NCBI GenBank assembly: GCA_002256205.1 | Contig: NKIW01000004.1 | Span: forward strand, 201,802 to 265,801 | DNA from: Rhizobiales bacterium PAR1 | GTDB lineage: Bacteria > Pseudomonadota > Alphaproteobacteria > Rhizobiales > Beijerinckiaceae | Direction: 5' to 3' | Length of the DNA stretch: 64,000 nucleotides | In this document: piece after piece, positions 26,566 through 35,575 of the stretch | How positions within the stretch are numbered: the stretch's first letter is position 1 | Layout of the letters: each line of letters starts with the position of its first letter | Position numbers and translations under genes: made by a program | Notes under the pieces: generated by a model | Told to the model about the DNA's origin: nothing | Database searches by the model: none | Seen by the model: only the letters and a program-made list of their open reading frames with translations

Positions 26566-28718
26566 ACGACACCGCACCGAGCAGCGTCGAGGCTCACCCG
26601 ACCAGCTCTTTGCTCGCGGCGCTGCTCTTTGTCGCGCGCCACCACGGACGCCCCGTTTCCGGCGAAGCACTTCTCGCCGGCCTGCCGATCGAAGACGGCA
26701 TCTTGCGCCCGGCGCTTTTCCAGCGCGCCGCCGCCCGCGCGGACCTTGTCGCCGAACCTTTCCAGCGGTCACTGGTGGATATCCCGCCGCTCGTCCTGCC
26801 GGCTATTCTGCTGCTGCGCGACGGACGCGCCGTTGTTCTGATCGAGAACGATCCAGCCTCAGAGACTGCCTCGATCTCAGCACCGACGGGAGCCGAAAGC
26901 CGCACCATCACAATTCCCCGAGACACGCTGGCGGCGGCCTATTCCGGCTACACCTTCTTTCTGAAGCCGAGCGTGGGGCTGGCCGCGCGGGGTGGGCTCA
27001 ACCAACCCTCCAGCGGACATTGGTTCTGGACGGTTCTGTCCCTGTTCAAAGCGAATTATCTCTATATCGCGGCAGCGGCATTTCTCATCAACCTGCTGGC
27101 GCTCGCCTTCCCTTTCTTCACGATGAATGTCTATGATCGCGTGCTGCCGAACGGCGCCATCGCCTCGCTCATCGCGCTATCCATCGGGGTCTTGCTGGCC
27201 TTTGCTTTCGATCTCGCGCTGCGGCTTGTGCGGTCGCGGATGATCGACATTACCGGCAAGCAGATCGACATTACACTGGCGGCCAAGCTCTTTGCGCAAG
27301 TCATGGGCATCCGGATGGAGTTCCGCCCACGCTCGGCCGGCGTCCTCGCCAACCAGATCCGTGATTTCGAAGGCGTGCGCGAATTCTTCACCTCCGGCAC
27401 CGTGATCGCGGCAACGGACCTGCTGTTTGCCTTTGTGTTTCTCGGCCTGATGTTCGGTATCGTCGGCCCCCTCGCGCTAGTACCGCTCTTCCTGCTTCCA
27501 ATTGCCATCGCCATCGGTTTCCTGATCCAGCGCCCGCTTGATCGTGCCGTGCGCGATGTTCAGGCGGAATCCGCAGCGCGCCACGGCATTCTGGTGGAAA
27601 GCATCGGCGCGCTGGAAACGATCCGCGCCATCGGTGCTGAAGGTCGGGTGCAGACCCATTGGGAACGCTCAGTCGCGGCCTCCACGCGGGCAAGCGAGGC
27701 CGTTCACCGTTGGTCCACTCTTAGCCTGACGCTTTCGCTCGCTGCCCAGAATCTCGCCTCGCTCCTCATCATTATCTGGGGCGTTTTCATGGTGCTCAAT
27801 GCGCAGATCACGATGGGCGCGCTTGTGGCGGCCAACATGCTCTCCGGTCGCATTCTCGCGCCGGTCGCCAATATTGCCTCCGTGATGATGCGGGGCTCGC
27901 GCACCTTACATGCGTTGAAAGCCATTGATGCACTCATGCGCCTGCCCGTGGAGCGCCCGGCGGAGAAGACCTTTGTCGAGCGCAAGGTGGAGAAGGGTGC
28001 GCTGCGCTTTGACGATGTGACCTTCCGTTACCCGGAGGCCGCAACCGATGCGCTCTCTCACGTGACTTTTTCGATCAAGCCGGGCGAGCGGATCGGCATT
28101 GTGGGCCGCATCGGCTCGGGCAAGACCACGGTGGGGCGTCTTGCGATGGGGTTCTACGCCCCGCAGAGCGGTGCCATCCATGTCGATGGCGTCGATATTC
28201 GGCAATACGATCCCGCCGATCTCAGGCAGGGCTTCGGTTTTGTTCTTCAGGACAATCAGCTCTTTCATGGGACGCTACGCGACAACATCACCATGGGGCG
28301 TCCTACCGCAACCGATGCGGAGATGATCGAGGCGGCACGAATCGCGGGGGTTGAGGATTTCGCCTCGGTCTCGCCGCTTGGCTACGACATGCCGGTTGCC
28401 GAAGGCGGACGCAGCCTTTCGGGCGGACAGCGGCAGGCCGTGGCTCTGGCGCGCGCGCTGATCCGGCGTCCGAAAATCCTGTTTCTCGACGAACCCACCA
28501 GCGCGCTCGACATGCGCTCGGAGGCAGACTTCGTTGCGCGCCTTGAAAAGCTCGATCGTTCAGCAACGCTGATCTTCTCGACGCACCGCGTCTCCCTTTT
28601 GGGGGTTGTCGACCGGGTGATTGTGTTCGATCAGGGCAAGATCGTCGCCGATGGTCCGCGCGAGGATGTTCTTGCGGCGCTTCAGAACAGGCCTCGCAAG
28701 TCCGGAGGCCAAACGTGA
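26562..28718 (+). CDS. Type I secretion ABC transporter with degenerate C39-like domain, LapB type
   Basis: A 718-residue exporter. Residues 1-135 are a C39 peptidase-like domain with no cysteine, so it can bind but not cut cargo, as in LapB, RtxB and HlyB (ALLFVARHHGRPVSGEALLAGLP). The transmembrane domain follows at 155-440. The ATPase has Walker A GRIGSGKT (515-522), GFVLQDNQLFHGTLRDNI, signature LSGGQRQAV, Walker [14 protein letters not shown] and FSTHRVSLL. The GTG start overlaps the tolC stop (GTGA), and its own stop overlaps the next start in the same way, so three genes form one coupled operon. LapB-type pumps export LapA/BapA-type adhesins, so the large RTX protein is the natural cargo. 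Confidence 0.92.
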   Translation: MNDTAPSSVEAHPTSSLLAALLFVARHHGRPVSGEALLAGLPIEDGILRPALFQRAAARADLVAEPFQRSLVDIPPLVLPAILLLRDGRAVVLIENDPASETASISAPTGAESRTITIPRDTLAAAYSGYTFFLKPSVGLAARGGLNQPSSGHWFWTVLSLFKANYLYIAAAAFLINLLALAFPFFTMNVYDRVLPNGAIASLIALSIGVLLAFAFDLALRLVRSRMIDITGKQIDITLAAKLFAQVMGIRMEFRPRSAGVLANQIRDFEGVREFFTSGTVIAATDLLFAFVFLGLMFGIVGPLALVPLFLLPIAIAIGFLIQRPLDRAVRDVQAESAARHGILVESIGALETIRAIGAEGRVQTHWERSVAASTRASEAVHRWSTLSLTLSLAAQNLASLLIIIWGVFMVLNAQITMGALVAANMLSGRILAPVANIASVMMRGSRTLHALKAIDALMRLPVERPAEKTFVERKVEKGALRFDDVTFRYPEAATDALSHVTFSIKPGERIGIVGRIGSGKTTVGRLAMGFYAPQSGAIHVDGVDIRQYDPADLRQGFGFVLQDNQLFHGTLRDNITMGRPTATDAEMIEAARIAGVEDFASVSPLGYDMPVAEGGRSLSGGQRQAVALARALIRRPKILFLDEPTSALDMRSEADFVARLEKLDRSATLIFSTHRVSLLGVVDRVIVFDQGKIVADGPREDVLAALQNRPRKSGGQT

Positions 28719-30037
28719 ATTCGGACGATTTTTCCTTCGCCAATGACCTCAAATCGGCGGATAAGCTCGAACTGCCGCGAGCCTTGCGGCTCTTTGTGCA
28801 GATCTGCGCAGGGATGCTGGTAATCGGTCTGGTCTGGGCGGCTCTGGCGGTGGTTGATGAGGTCACCCGCGGCAACGCCAAAATCATACCCTCGCAACAG
28901 ATGCAGATCGTGCAATCGCTCGAGGCCGGACTCATTCAGGACATTCTCGTTGCCGAGGGCCAGATCGTCGCAAAGGGCGAAGTTCTGATGCGGATCGACG
29001 ATACGACCTTCGGCTCGCAGTTCGGTGAAGCCAAGGAGAAGCGGGCATCGCTGCAAGCGCGTCTTGCCCGCCTCGAAACCGAGGCCCACAGGGATGTCGA
29101 AGGCGCGTTGAGCTTTCCCGATGGTCTCGAACAGAATTATCCTGCCGCGACACAGGCCGAACGTGCACTTCATGACGCCCGCATCCGCAAACTCAAGCAG
29201 GAACAGGATGTGCTGGACCAGCAGGTGCAGCAGAAGATGCGTGAGACGGATGAACTGAATGCGCAGCGCAAGCGCCTGCTTGCCGGAAAGCCGTTGATGG
29301 AACGCGAAATGGCGATCACGCGGCGCCTCTACAATGACCGCGTGGTGCCGGAAATCGAGTTACTGCGTCAGGAACGTCAATTTGCTGAACTCAACGGTCA
29401 GATTGATGTCAATGCGGCCTCGATTGCCCGTGCGGCAGGCGCTGTGCGCGAAGCCGAATCGCGGCGCAATGTGGCGATGGAAACCTTTCGCGCCTCATCC
29501 GAGGAAGATCTCGCCAAGGCGCGCTCAGAACTTGCCGTTCTAGACGAAGGCTTCCGTGCTGCACAGGACCGCGTACGCCGGACAGAACTGCGCGCGCCCG
29601 TCCGCGGCGTGATCAACCGCGTTCATGTCACAACAATCGGCGCTGTGGTCCAGCCGGCAGCGACCCTGATCGAAATCGTGCCGCTCGATGACTCTTTGCT
29701 GGTTGAAGCGCAGATTCGCCCGCAGGATATCGGCTTCATCCGCCCGCAACAGGACGCCGTGGTCAAGATCACGGCCTACGACAGCGCGATTTTCGGCAAA
29801 TTGCAGGGTCGGGTTGAGCGGATCAGCGCCGACACAACCACTGACCCGCGCGGCGATCCCTTCTACCGCGTGATCGTCCGGACAGAGAAAAGCAATCTGG
29901 ATCGCTCGGGCGATTCCCTGCCGATCATCCCCGGGATGATCGCCCAGGTTGAAATCCTGACCGGACGCAAGAGTGTCCTGAGTTACTTGCTAAAACCTGC
30001 AAAATTGCTGCGGGACGAAGCCCTCAAAGAGCGATAA
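28715..30037 (+). CDS. HlyD/LapC-type periplasmic adaptor
   Basis: A 440-residue membrane-fusion protein. The single transmembrane helix is LFVQICAGMLVIGLVWAALAV. Lipoyl halves are MQIVQSLEAGLIQDILVAEG and LRAPVRGVINRVHVTTIGAVV, flanking a long coiled coil (about 110-290). The C-terminal barrel ends VEILTGRKSVLSYLLKPA. It is paralogous to the adaptor at 19903 but clearly diverged, matching the separate ABC partner upstream. The GTG start overlaps the ABC stop codon by four bases. It is followed by a 695-base gap with no confident gene. Confidence 0.92.
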   Translation: MNSDDFSFANDLKSADKLELPRALRLFVQICAGMLVIGLVWAALAVVDEVTRGNAKIIPSQQMQIVQSLEAGLIQDILVAEGQIVAKGEVLMRIDDTTFGSQFGEAKEKRASLQARLARLETEAHRDVEGALSFPDGLEQNYPAATQAERALHDARIRKLKQEQDVLDQQVQQKMRETDELNAQRKRLLAGKPLMEREMAITRRLYNDRVVPEIELLRQERQFAELNGQIDVNAASIARAAGAVREAESRRNVAMETFRASSEEDLAKARSELAVLDEGFRAAQDRVRRTELRAPVRGVINRVHVTTIGAVVQPAATLIEIVPLDDSLLVEAQIRPQDIGFIRPQQDAVVKITAYDSAIFGKLQGRVERISADTTTDPRGDPFYRVIVRTEKSNLDRSGDSLPIIPGMIAQVEILTGRKSVLSYLLKPAKLLRDEALKER

Positions 30038-30732
30038 GTCGCCGGAGAGCCAGACTTCCCCACACTTTGTGGGGATCTCCAACGCCGGACCACGATCGAA
30101 GCCCGGGGCGACCACACGATAAGGACATCTCTATAATCCCTTCTGCGCAACCTCAGGTAACTTTTGCCAGCCCTTTCCTCTCAAGTCATTCCTGGATGAC
30201 ATCGCCTCAAGGAAGGATCTTCCTGGTTAACCGCACCAAATGGCTGATATGCGCGACTGACGGTATGCCAGACGCGCGAAAAATAATGATAGACAACGCG
30301 ACCGCTACACCCCCGTTAGCATGTTTGCTTTTACTGCGTTCAACCGGTCAGTCCAGTGCCGAGCGCCATTCACTTCGCACTGCAACACAATTGAAAGACT
30401 CCGCGCAGATACGGAAGTCTCGCCTCGTTATTTTACCTGCGGCACTTCCAAAATTACCCTCAATTTTTATTAGCCTATAGGCCCAGACTCAGACTCAATT
30501 CGCCGAAATGACATAACTTTCTACTTATCATATACTTGGCGTGATTAAAGCATAGGCGGCTTACGTTAAAGATGTGCATTTGCACAAAGAAGCAACACAT
30601 TTCCATTTCCTAAATCGAAGCTGCAAAATTATAGAAAATGCTTTACAACCGATCTCGGCATTGTTAGTCATCGCACGGAAGAATTTTTCGTCCGTCAATC
30701 GGACCTGCGCCTCATCCGGAAGGAGTCCTGAC
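30038..30732. other. 695-base gap, AT-richer, before the RTX-Hint gene
   Basis: The region starts with a seven-base-pair hairpin (CCCCACA 30058-30064, TGTGGGG 30068-30074) without a T-tract, probably the end of the exporter transcript. From about 30240 the base composition becomes markedly AT-richer than the neighbours. A perfect inverted repeat TGTGCA-TT-TGCACA lies at 30573-30586, a possible operator. A 137-codon frame at 30067-30480 has no family-like pattern and no good ribosome site; I do not call it. The rest probably is the long promoter and leader of the RTX-Hint gene. Confidence 0.5.
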
Positions 30733-31797
30733 ATGGCCATCAATGGCACCTCCAATGACGATACGCTCACGGGCACAAGCGGCGCCGATGTCGTGAATGG
30801 CGGCGCTGGCGACGACATTATTTTCGGCTATGCTGGCAACGATGTGCTGAATGGCGGCACGGGCGACGACGTCCTCTTTGGCGGTGCCGGGGCAGATTCG
30901 CTCAATGGCGGTGTGGGTGATGACTATCTTGATGGCGGCGCCGGTGCCGATATTTTGACCGGCGGCGCGGGTGACGACATGCTCACCGGCGGTGGCGGCG
31001 CGGATGTGTTCAAGTTCGGCGCCGGGTTCGGCGCGGATGTCATCACGGATCTCGGCGGCACCGATCGCATTGACCTTACCGCCATTACGAGTGTCACCTC
31101 GTTGGCTAACCTGCGGTTCCAGCAGGTCGGCAACAATGTTGTCGTGGTTGTGCCTGGCGCAAACGGCGGCACCATCGTCGTCGAGGGTTCGACGGTTAAT
31201 TTCGTCCGCAATCACATCGACGTGGCCTGTCTGCTGCGTGGCACACAGGTTCTGACGCCGGCCGGCGAGGTCGCTGTCGAAACTCTCGAGATTGGCGATG
31301 AAGTCATGACCATTGACGGCTCGGCCAAGTCGATCAAGTGGATCGGTCGCCGTGGTTATGCGCGCGCCTTCGTCGAAGGCAACAAGCGCATCGCGCCGGT
31401 GAAGTTCTCGGCGGGCTCGCTCTCGGAAGCCGTTCCGTCCCGTGACCTGTTTGTATCGCCGGATCATGCGGTTCTCGTCGGCAACGCGCTCGTTCCGGCC
31501 CATCTGCTCGTTAACGGCGCTGCCGTTCAGCAGGTCGAGAACCTCGATCAGGTTGAGTATTTCCATATCGAATTCGATGCGCCGGATGTCATCTTCACCG
31601 ACGGCATGGCGACCGAGAGCTACGTTGACCACGGCAACCGTCACATGTTCTCGAACTACGCGGAGTATGTGGCGCTTTACGGCGAACCGTCGGCAGATCT
31701 CGTCGGCAAGCGGCGCTTTGATCTGGTCGATGACGGCGCCGCGCTCGAAGCTGCGCGGGCTTGCTTCGTAACGGATAAGGCATCTCAGGCTGCTTAA
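30733..31797 (+). CDS. RTX repeat protein with C-terminal Hint domain
   Basis: 354 residues. Residues 5-95 are canonical RTX nonapeptides with Asp at the calcium site (VNGGAGDDIIFGYAGND and further copies), unlike the Asn-rich ladder of the big protein. A beta region follows. The Hedgehog/intein (Hint_2-type) domain then runs from about 164: Cys166 in VACLLRGTQVLTPAG, EIGDEVMTIDG, His245 in SPDHAVLVG and YFHIEFD. Hint domains catalyse an N-S acyl shift at that Cys and can cleave the chain or attach it elsewhere. There is no Sec signal, so type I export is expected, yet the usual C-terminal secretion tail is not obvious. Strong AAGGAG precedes ATG 30733. Confidence 0.88.
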   Translation: MAINGTSNDDTLTGTSGADVVNGGAGDDIIFGYAGNDVLNGGTGDDVLFGGAGADSLNGGVGDDYLDGGAGADILTGGAGDDMLTGGGGADVFKFGAGFGADVITDLGGTDRIDLTAITSVTSLANLRFQQVGNNVVVVVPGANGGTIVVEGSTVNFVRNHIDVACLLRGTQVLTPAGEVAVETLEIGDEVMTIDGSAKSIKWIGRRGYARAFVEGNKRIAPVKFSAGSLSEAVPSRDLFVSPDHAVLVGNALVPAHLLVNGAAVQQVENLDQVEYFHIEFDAPDVIFTDGMATESYVDHGNRHMFSNYAEYVALYGEPSADLVGKRRFDLVDDGAALEAARACFVTDKASQAA

Positions 31798-31802
31798 GAC
31801 AT

Positions 31803-31826
31803 ATCCGGGCGATTCGTCGCCCGGAT
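31803..31826 (+). terminator. Hairpin with UUCG loop after the RTX-Hint gene
   Basis: ATCCGGGCGA (31803-31812) and TCGCCCGGAT (31817-31826) form a perfect ten-base-pair stem closed by a TTCG tetraloop, five bases after the stop codon. Only a weak T-rich stretch follows (TACATTT), so it may terminate transcription or stabilise the 3' end of the RTX-Hint mRNA. Confidence 0.6.
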
Positions 31827-31946
31827 TACATTTCACTGCTCTGGCACGTTTCTGTTGTGCCGAGTTTTAGGGGCCTTCTCCGCGATTGAGCGGTGATATG
31901 CGGGGTTTTCGTCGTGAGAGATGTGCCAAACATCGGCGACAGTGCC

Positions 31947-32921
31947 ATGGAGACGCGAATTCTTCGCGTTTCCAAAGGCGTGTCGGTGTTTCGCTATGTC
32001 TCATCGCAGGGCGGCCCGAACGCCCCTGAGGTGATGGTTTCCGCGCCGGCCGGGTCAGGCCTTGACATCATTACCGTTGACCGTTCCGCCAATCCTGTTT
32101 TGCGCGCTCCGGGCGATGGTGTTGTTGTGCGCGCCGAATACGACACCAGTCTGATGGTCACCATCATGCCGTCGGCTTCGGCGGGAAGCCGGGATGCGCA
32201 TTTCGTTTTTGAGCAGGTGACCCAGTCGCCTTCCGGAAGCTTTGCGCCCGCAAAGCCGCCATTCCGCACAGAAGCGTTGACACAGCCTGTGTCGATTCCT
32301 TCCGTTCTGGCGCATATCGCTCGCCGTGGCGATGTCCTGGTCCCGCCCGGCGAATGGGTCTGTGGTCCGCAGTTGCCGATGGTCATCGAGGGCCTTCAGA
32401 TTTCCTGGCCTGATCGTCCGCAAGGTGTCGATCTCGTTGTGGGCTGTGTCATCAATGCCGGCGGTCGTCGCACGGTTCCGGCTGCCATGACCGGGACCTT
32501 TGTGGGGACGCGCGGCAAGGCGGCTCCGATTGTCGGTCTGACGCTTTCCCTCTCCGGTCCGCGCGCGACCGCTTATCGTCTGAGCTGCGAAGCGTTGTTT
32601 TTTGGCTCCCAGGTCCAGATTCAGGAAGGTCAGGCGCTCGAATTCAGCGGCAGCACCGGCTTTGAACCGCTTGTGGGTCTGCGGATCAGTGTTTCGACGG
32701 CTTCTGCCATGCCGATGCGTGAGCGGCCTGTTGCGACACCTTTTGCCGAGCCCCGTTTTGCTACCCCGATTCCTGCACCGCGTGTTCCCGAGCCTGCTCC
32801 GGTTGAACAGGTGCCCATGGTGGTCGCTCCAAGCGAAGCTTTTACCCCGACCAACAAGGCTGGGCGTGTCCGAGTTTTTCGGACGTCCAAGCCTTCATCC
32901 CTCTCTCAATCTCTGAATTAG
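31947..32921 (+). CDS. Unknown protein between two RTX genes
   Basis: 324 residues that I do not recognise. No signal peptide or membrane segment. Residues 1-250 look like consecutive beta-rich segments (METRILRVSKGVSVFRYVS, GDGVVVRAEYDTSLMVTIMP, PMVIEGLQISWPD, LSLSGPRATAYRLSCEALFFGSQVQIQ). The last 70 residues are Pro/Ala/Val-rich low complexity (RVPEPAPVEQVPMVVAP). The gene lies between an RTX-Hint gene and a short RTX gene and reads the same way, so it may act in their folding, modification or surface attachment. Starts at 31893 (ATG) and 31914 (GTG) are also possible; none has a good ribosome site. Confidence 0.6.
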   Translation: METRILRVSKGVSVFRYVSSQGGPNAPEVMVSAPAGSGLDIITVDRSANPVLRAPGDGVVVRAEYDTSLMVTIMPSASAGSRDAHFVFEQVTQSPSGSFAPAKPPFRTEALTQPVSIPSVLAHIARRGDVLVPPGEWVCGPQLPMVIEGLQISWPDRPQGVDLVVGCVINAGGRRTVPAAMTGTFVGTRGKAAPIVGLTLSLSGPRATAYRLSCEALFFGSQVQIQEGQALEFSGSTGFEPLVGLRISVSTASAMPMRERPVATPFAEPRFATPIPAPRVPEPAPVEQVPMVVAPSEAFTPTNKAGRVRVFRTSKPSSLSQSLN

Positions 32922-32943
32922 CCCCTGCGGAAGGAGCATATCG

Positions 32944-33942
32944 ATGGCTACTTACGATTATACGGAAAGTCAGTTTTCCGACGTTCTCGATGGAACCGCT
33001 GCGTTTTCGGTCGAAGAACGTGACTCGATCCTGACAGCCCTCGAAAGGGCGGGCGTTTTCACGTCTGGCTCCACGGCAGGAACGCTCATTCGCGCTGTGA
33101 CCTTGCCGTCCGGCCCCAGCGGCCCGGGTGAAGAGGCTGTCCTCTACACGGGAAGCCCGGCAGCGCCGGTCAATGTCCCGAGCTCTGACCATGCTGTGAT
33201 TTATGCCAGCAATGATGACATCACTGCCACGATTAACACCACGGGCGGCATGGTGTTCGTCACGGGTGATGGCAATGATCACGTTACCAGCACCGGCACC
33301 AGCAACGATTACCTGATCGTAAATGACGGCCAGAATTATGTTGACGCGGGTGCCGGTAGCGACACCGTGATTGCCGGTAGCGGTGATGACACCGTGTATG
33401 GCGGCGCTGGCAACGACTCCATCGAAGGCGGCAACGGCTCGAACTACATCGATGGCGGCAACGGCAACGACACGCTCGTGGCCGGTGACGGGGACGATAC
33501 GATCCTTGGCGGTGGCGGTGACGATCACATCAACGCCGGCAATGGTGACAATATCATCACCGATCTTTCGGGCGCCAACTACATCGTTTCCGGCGATGGC
33601 TGGGACAGCATTACGGCTGGCACAGGCAATGACACCATCTACGGTGGTGGCGGCAACGATACGATCATCGCGGGTGCAGGTGCCGACTACGTTCATGTCG
33701 GTGCTGGCAATTCGTCGGTCTCGGGCGGCTCGGGCAATGACACCTTCTACATCGAGGGTCTCGGCTCCGACACGATCTCCGGTGGTTCGGGCACAGACAG
33801 GCTCTATGTCGAATCGCACAACTCGACCGACATCACCAGCTCAGCGACGGTCAGCGGTGTTACGACTGTTACCTTCTCGAACGGCGACACGCTCACCTAC
33901 TCGGGTGTCGAGAGCGTCATCTATCACAACGAGCCGCACTAA
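32944..33942 (+). CDS. Short RTX-repeat secreted protein
   Basis: 332 residues, cysteine-free. The first 100 residues are a non-repeat head (MATYDYTESQFSDVLDGTA, a helix FSVEERDSILTALERAGVF, then Pro/Gly-rich). RTX nonapeptides occupy about 105-285, mixing canonical Asp units (GGAGNDSIE, GDGDDTILG) and Asn units (GGNGSNYID, AGNGDNIIT). The tail TVSGVTTVTFSNGDTLTYSGVESVIYH is beta-rich and could carry the export signal. No Sec signal. GGAAGGAGC lies just before ATG 32944, and a strong terminator follows. A calcium-binding extracellular protein using one of the upstream exporters is the likely reading. Confidence 0.85.
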   Translation: MATYDYTESQFSDVLDGTAAFSVEERDSILTALERAGVFTSGSTAGTLIRAVTLPSGPSGPGEEAVLYTGSPAAPVNVPSSDHAVIYASNDDITATINTTGGMVFVTGDGNDHVTSTGTSNDYLIVNDGQNYVDAGAGSDTVIAGSGDDTVYGGAGNDSIEGGNGSNYIDGGNGNDTLVAGDGDDTILGGGGDDHINAGNGDNIITDLSGANYIVSGDGWDSITAGTGNDTIYGGGGNDTIIAGAGADYVHVGAGNSSVSGGSGNDTFYIEGLGSDTISGGSGTDRLYVESHNSTDITSSATVSGVTTVTFSNGDTLTYSGVESVIYHNEPH

Positions 33943-33974
33943 GCTGCGACAGCTCTTGTGCAAAGCACGACATC

Positions 33975-34004
33975 AAAGAGGCCCCTCACCGGGCCTCTTT
34001 TTTT
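33975..34004 (+). terminator. Strong intrinsic terminator closing the RTX region
   Basis: AAAGAGGCCC (33975-33984) pairs with GGGCCTCTTT (33991-34000) over a six-base loop and runs into a T-tract ending at 34004. It is the clearest terminator in the region and marks the boundary between the secretion genes and the glycan locus. Confidence 0.9.
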
Positions 34005-34138
34005 GACAGAGGGCGGAGCATGGCGTCCGGGATTCGGCAAGACGGGATTTCATTCCGTCTTGCCTTGAACCCTCTGACAAAACGGGAGATAGCTGTGCTT
34101 CGCTCCCGGTGCGTTTTTGAGGTGCGCCTGCTTCGGCC

Positions 34139-35404
34139 ATGACCCAGCTTGATATTCTTTTCGTTCACAACAACTACCCGGCGCAATTCCGGAACCTCGC
34201 GCAACGCATGGCAGGGATTCCCGGCGTTCGCGTCGTCGGCATCGGGGCCGACACAGCACCGGGCCTCGCTGGAACGGAATTCGAGGGCTATGCCATCAAC
34301 GGCAAGAACCTTGGCCATGTTCACCCCTTCGCGCGGCGTTTTGAGCTGGAAAGCCGCCGTGCCGAACAGGTCATGTACGCCGCCGGTATTCTGAAGATGC
34401 GGGGTTACATTCCCCGCCTGATCTATGTTCATCCCGGATGGGGCGAAGCCTTGCCACTGCGGGTCCTTTTCCCGGACGCCATCATCTGCTGTTACGCGGA
34501 GTTTTACTACGCACCCAGCGGAACCGATGTTGGCTTCGACAGGGAGTTCCAGCAATTCGGGGTTGACGGCGAAGCCCGCGTCGTCATGCGCAATGCTGCC
34601 ACGCTTCTGGCGCTTGCTGATGCCGATTTTGCGATTGCGCCAACAGCCTGGCAAAGAAGCGTCTTTCCGCGCGAGTTCCGCAGCAAGATCCACGTCGTTC
34701 ATGATGGGCTTGATTGCAGCAAACTCGCCCCGAAGACACCGACGGGCAACTTACGTTTCGGCCATGTCACGCTCGGCCCTGATGCTGAAATCGTCACGTT
34801 CGTCGCCCGCAATCTGGAGCCCTACCGTGGGTTTCACATTTTCATGCGGTCCTTGCCCGCGATCTTGCGCGCGCGCCCCAATGCCCATGTCTGCATTGCC
34901 GGCGGCGACAAGGTTTCCTACGGGAATGCCCCGACGCACCACCCGCATTGGCGCGCTGCGATGCTGGAGGAGCTGGGTGATACGCTCGACAGGAATCGCG
35001 TGCATTTCCTCGGCTCCTTGCCGTACGATGACTATCTCGCCCTGCTCACCCATTCGCGGGCGCATGTCTATCTGACCTATCCCTTCGTTCTTTCGTGGTC
35101 GATGCTTGAGGCCATGGCGATGGAATGCCTTATCATCGGCTCCGATACCGCACCGGTGCAGGAGGTCATCCGAAACGGCAAGAATGGCTTGCTGGTACCC
35201 TTCTTCGATCCACATGCTCTGGCCGAGGTGGTGATCGGTGCGTTGGAAAAGCCGCAACGGTACAAGCGCCACCGTCAGGAGGCGCGAAAGACCGTGGTCA
35301 GCCATTACAATTTCGATACGACCTCGTGGCCCAAGCATCTTCAGATGATAGAAGACTATGGCTTGCCCGACCGCATGCTGGACATTCTCATCGCCAACCG
35401 GTGA
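34139..35404 (+). CDS. GT4-family glycosyltransferase
   Basis: 421 residues, GT-B fold. The N-terminal domain starts LDILFVHNNYPAQFRNLAQRM and contains IYVHPGWGEALPLRVLFPDA. The C-terminal nucleotide-sugar domain has EIVTFVARNLEPYRGFHIFMRSL, NRVHFLGSLPYDDYLALL and the family E-x7-E region SWSMLEAMAMECLIIGSDTAPVQE. Retaining transferases of this group build polysaccharide or glycan chains in the cytoplasm. It is the first plus-strand gene after the RTX terminator. ATG 34139 lies close behind a GGCC-rich leader with no strong ribosome site. Confidence 0.9.
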   Translation: MTQLDILFVHNNYPAQFRNLAQRMAGIPGVRVVGIGADTAPGLAGTEFEGYAINGKNLGHVHPFARRFELESRRAEQVMYAAGILKMRGYIPRLIYVHPGWGEALPLRVLFPDAIICCYAEFYYAPSGTDVGFDREFQQFGVDGEARVVMRNAATLLALADADFAIAPTAWQRSVFPREFRSKIHVVHDGLDCSKLAPKTPTGNLRFGHVTLGPDAEIVTFVARNLEPYRGFHIFMRSLPAILRARPNAHVCIAGGDKVSYGNAPTHHPHWRAAMLEELGDTLDRNRVHFLGSLPYDDYLALLTHSRAHVYLTYPFVLSWSMLEAMAMECLIIGSDTAPVQEVIRNGKNGLLVPFFDPHALAEVVIGALEKPQRYKRHRQEARKTVVSHYNFDTTSWPKHLQMIEDYGLPDRMLDILIANR

Positions 35405-35575
35405 GCCTTCTCAGAGTCTGCTCTTCGTAAGACCACCGGTGCAACATCCGGCCTTCTGCGGCCAGATCGGCACTTCGGGAGGCGCCGGGCAAACAGCGCT
35501 TGCCTGCTTCCGTCAAAGCGTGTTCAACCGTCTTGCCGGGCCGGACATCCCCGCCCGAGCCGTATCGGGGCGTTC

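Noticed and set aside
30067-30480. 137-codon frame in the gap before the RTX-Hint gene
   Set aside because: No ribosome site, no recognisable pattern, and base use unlike genes of this window.
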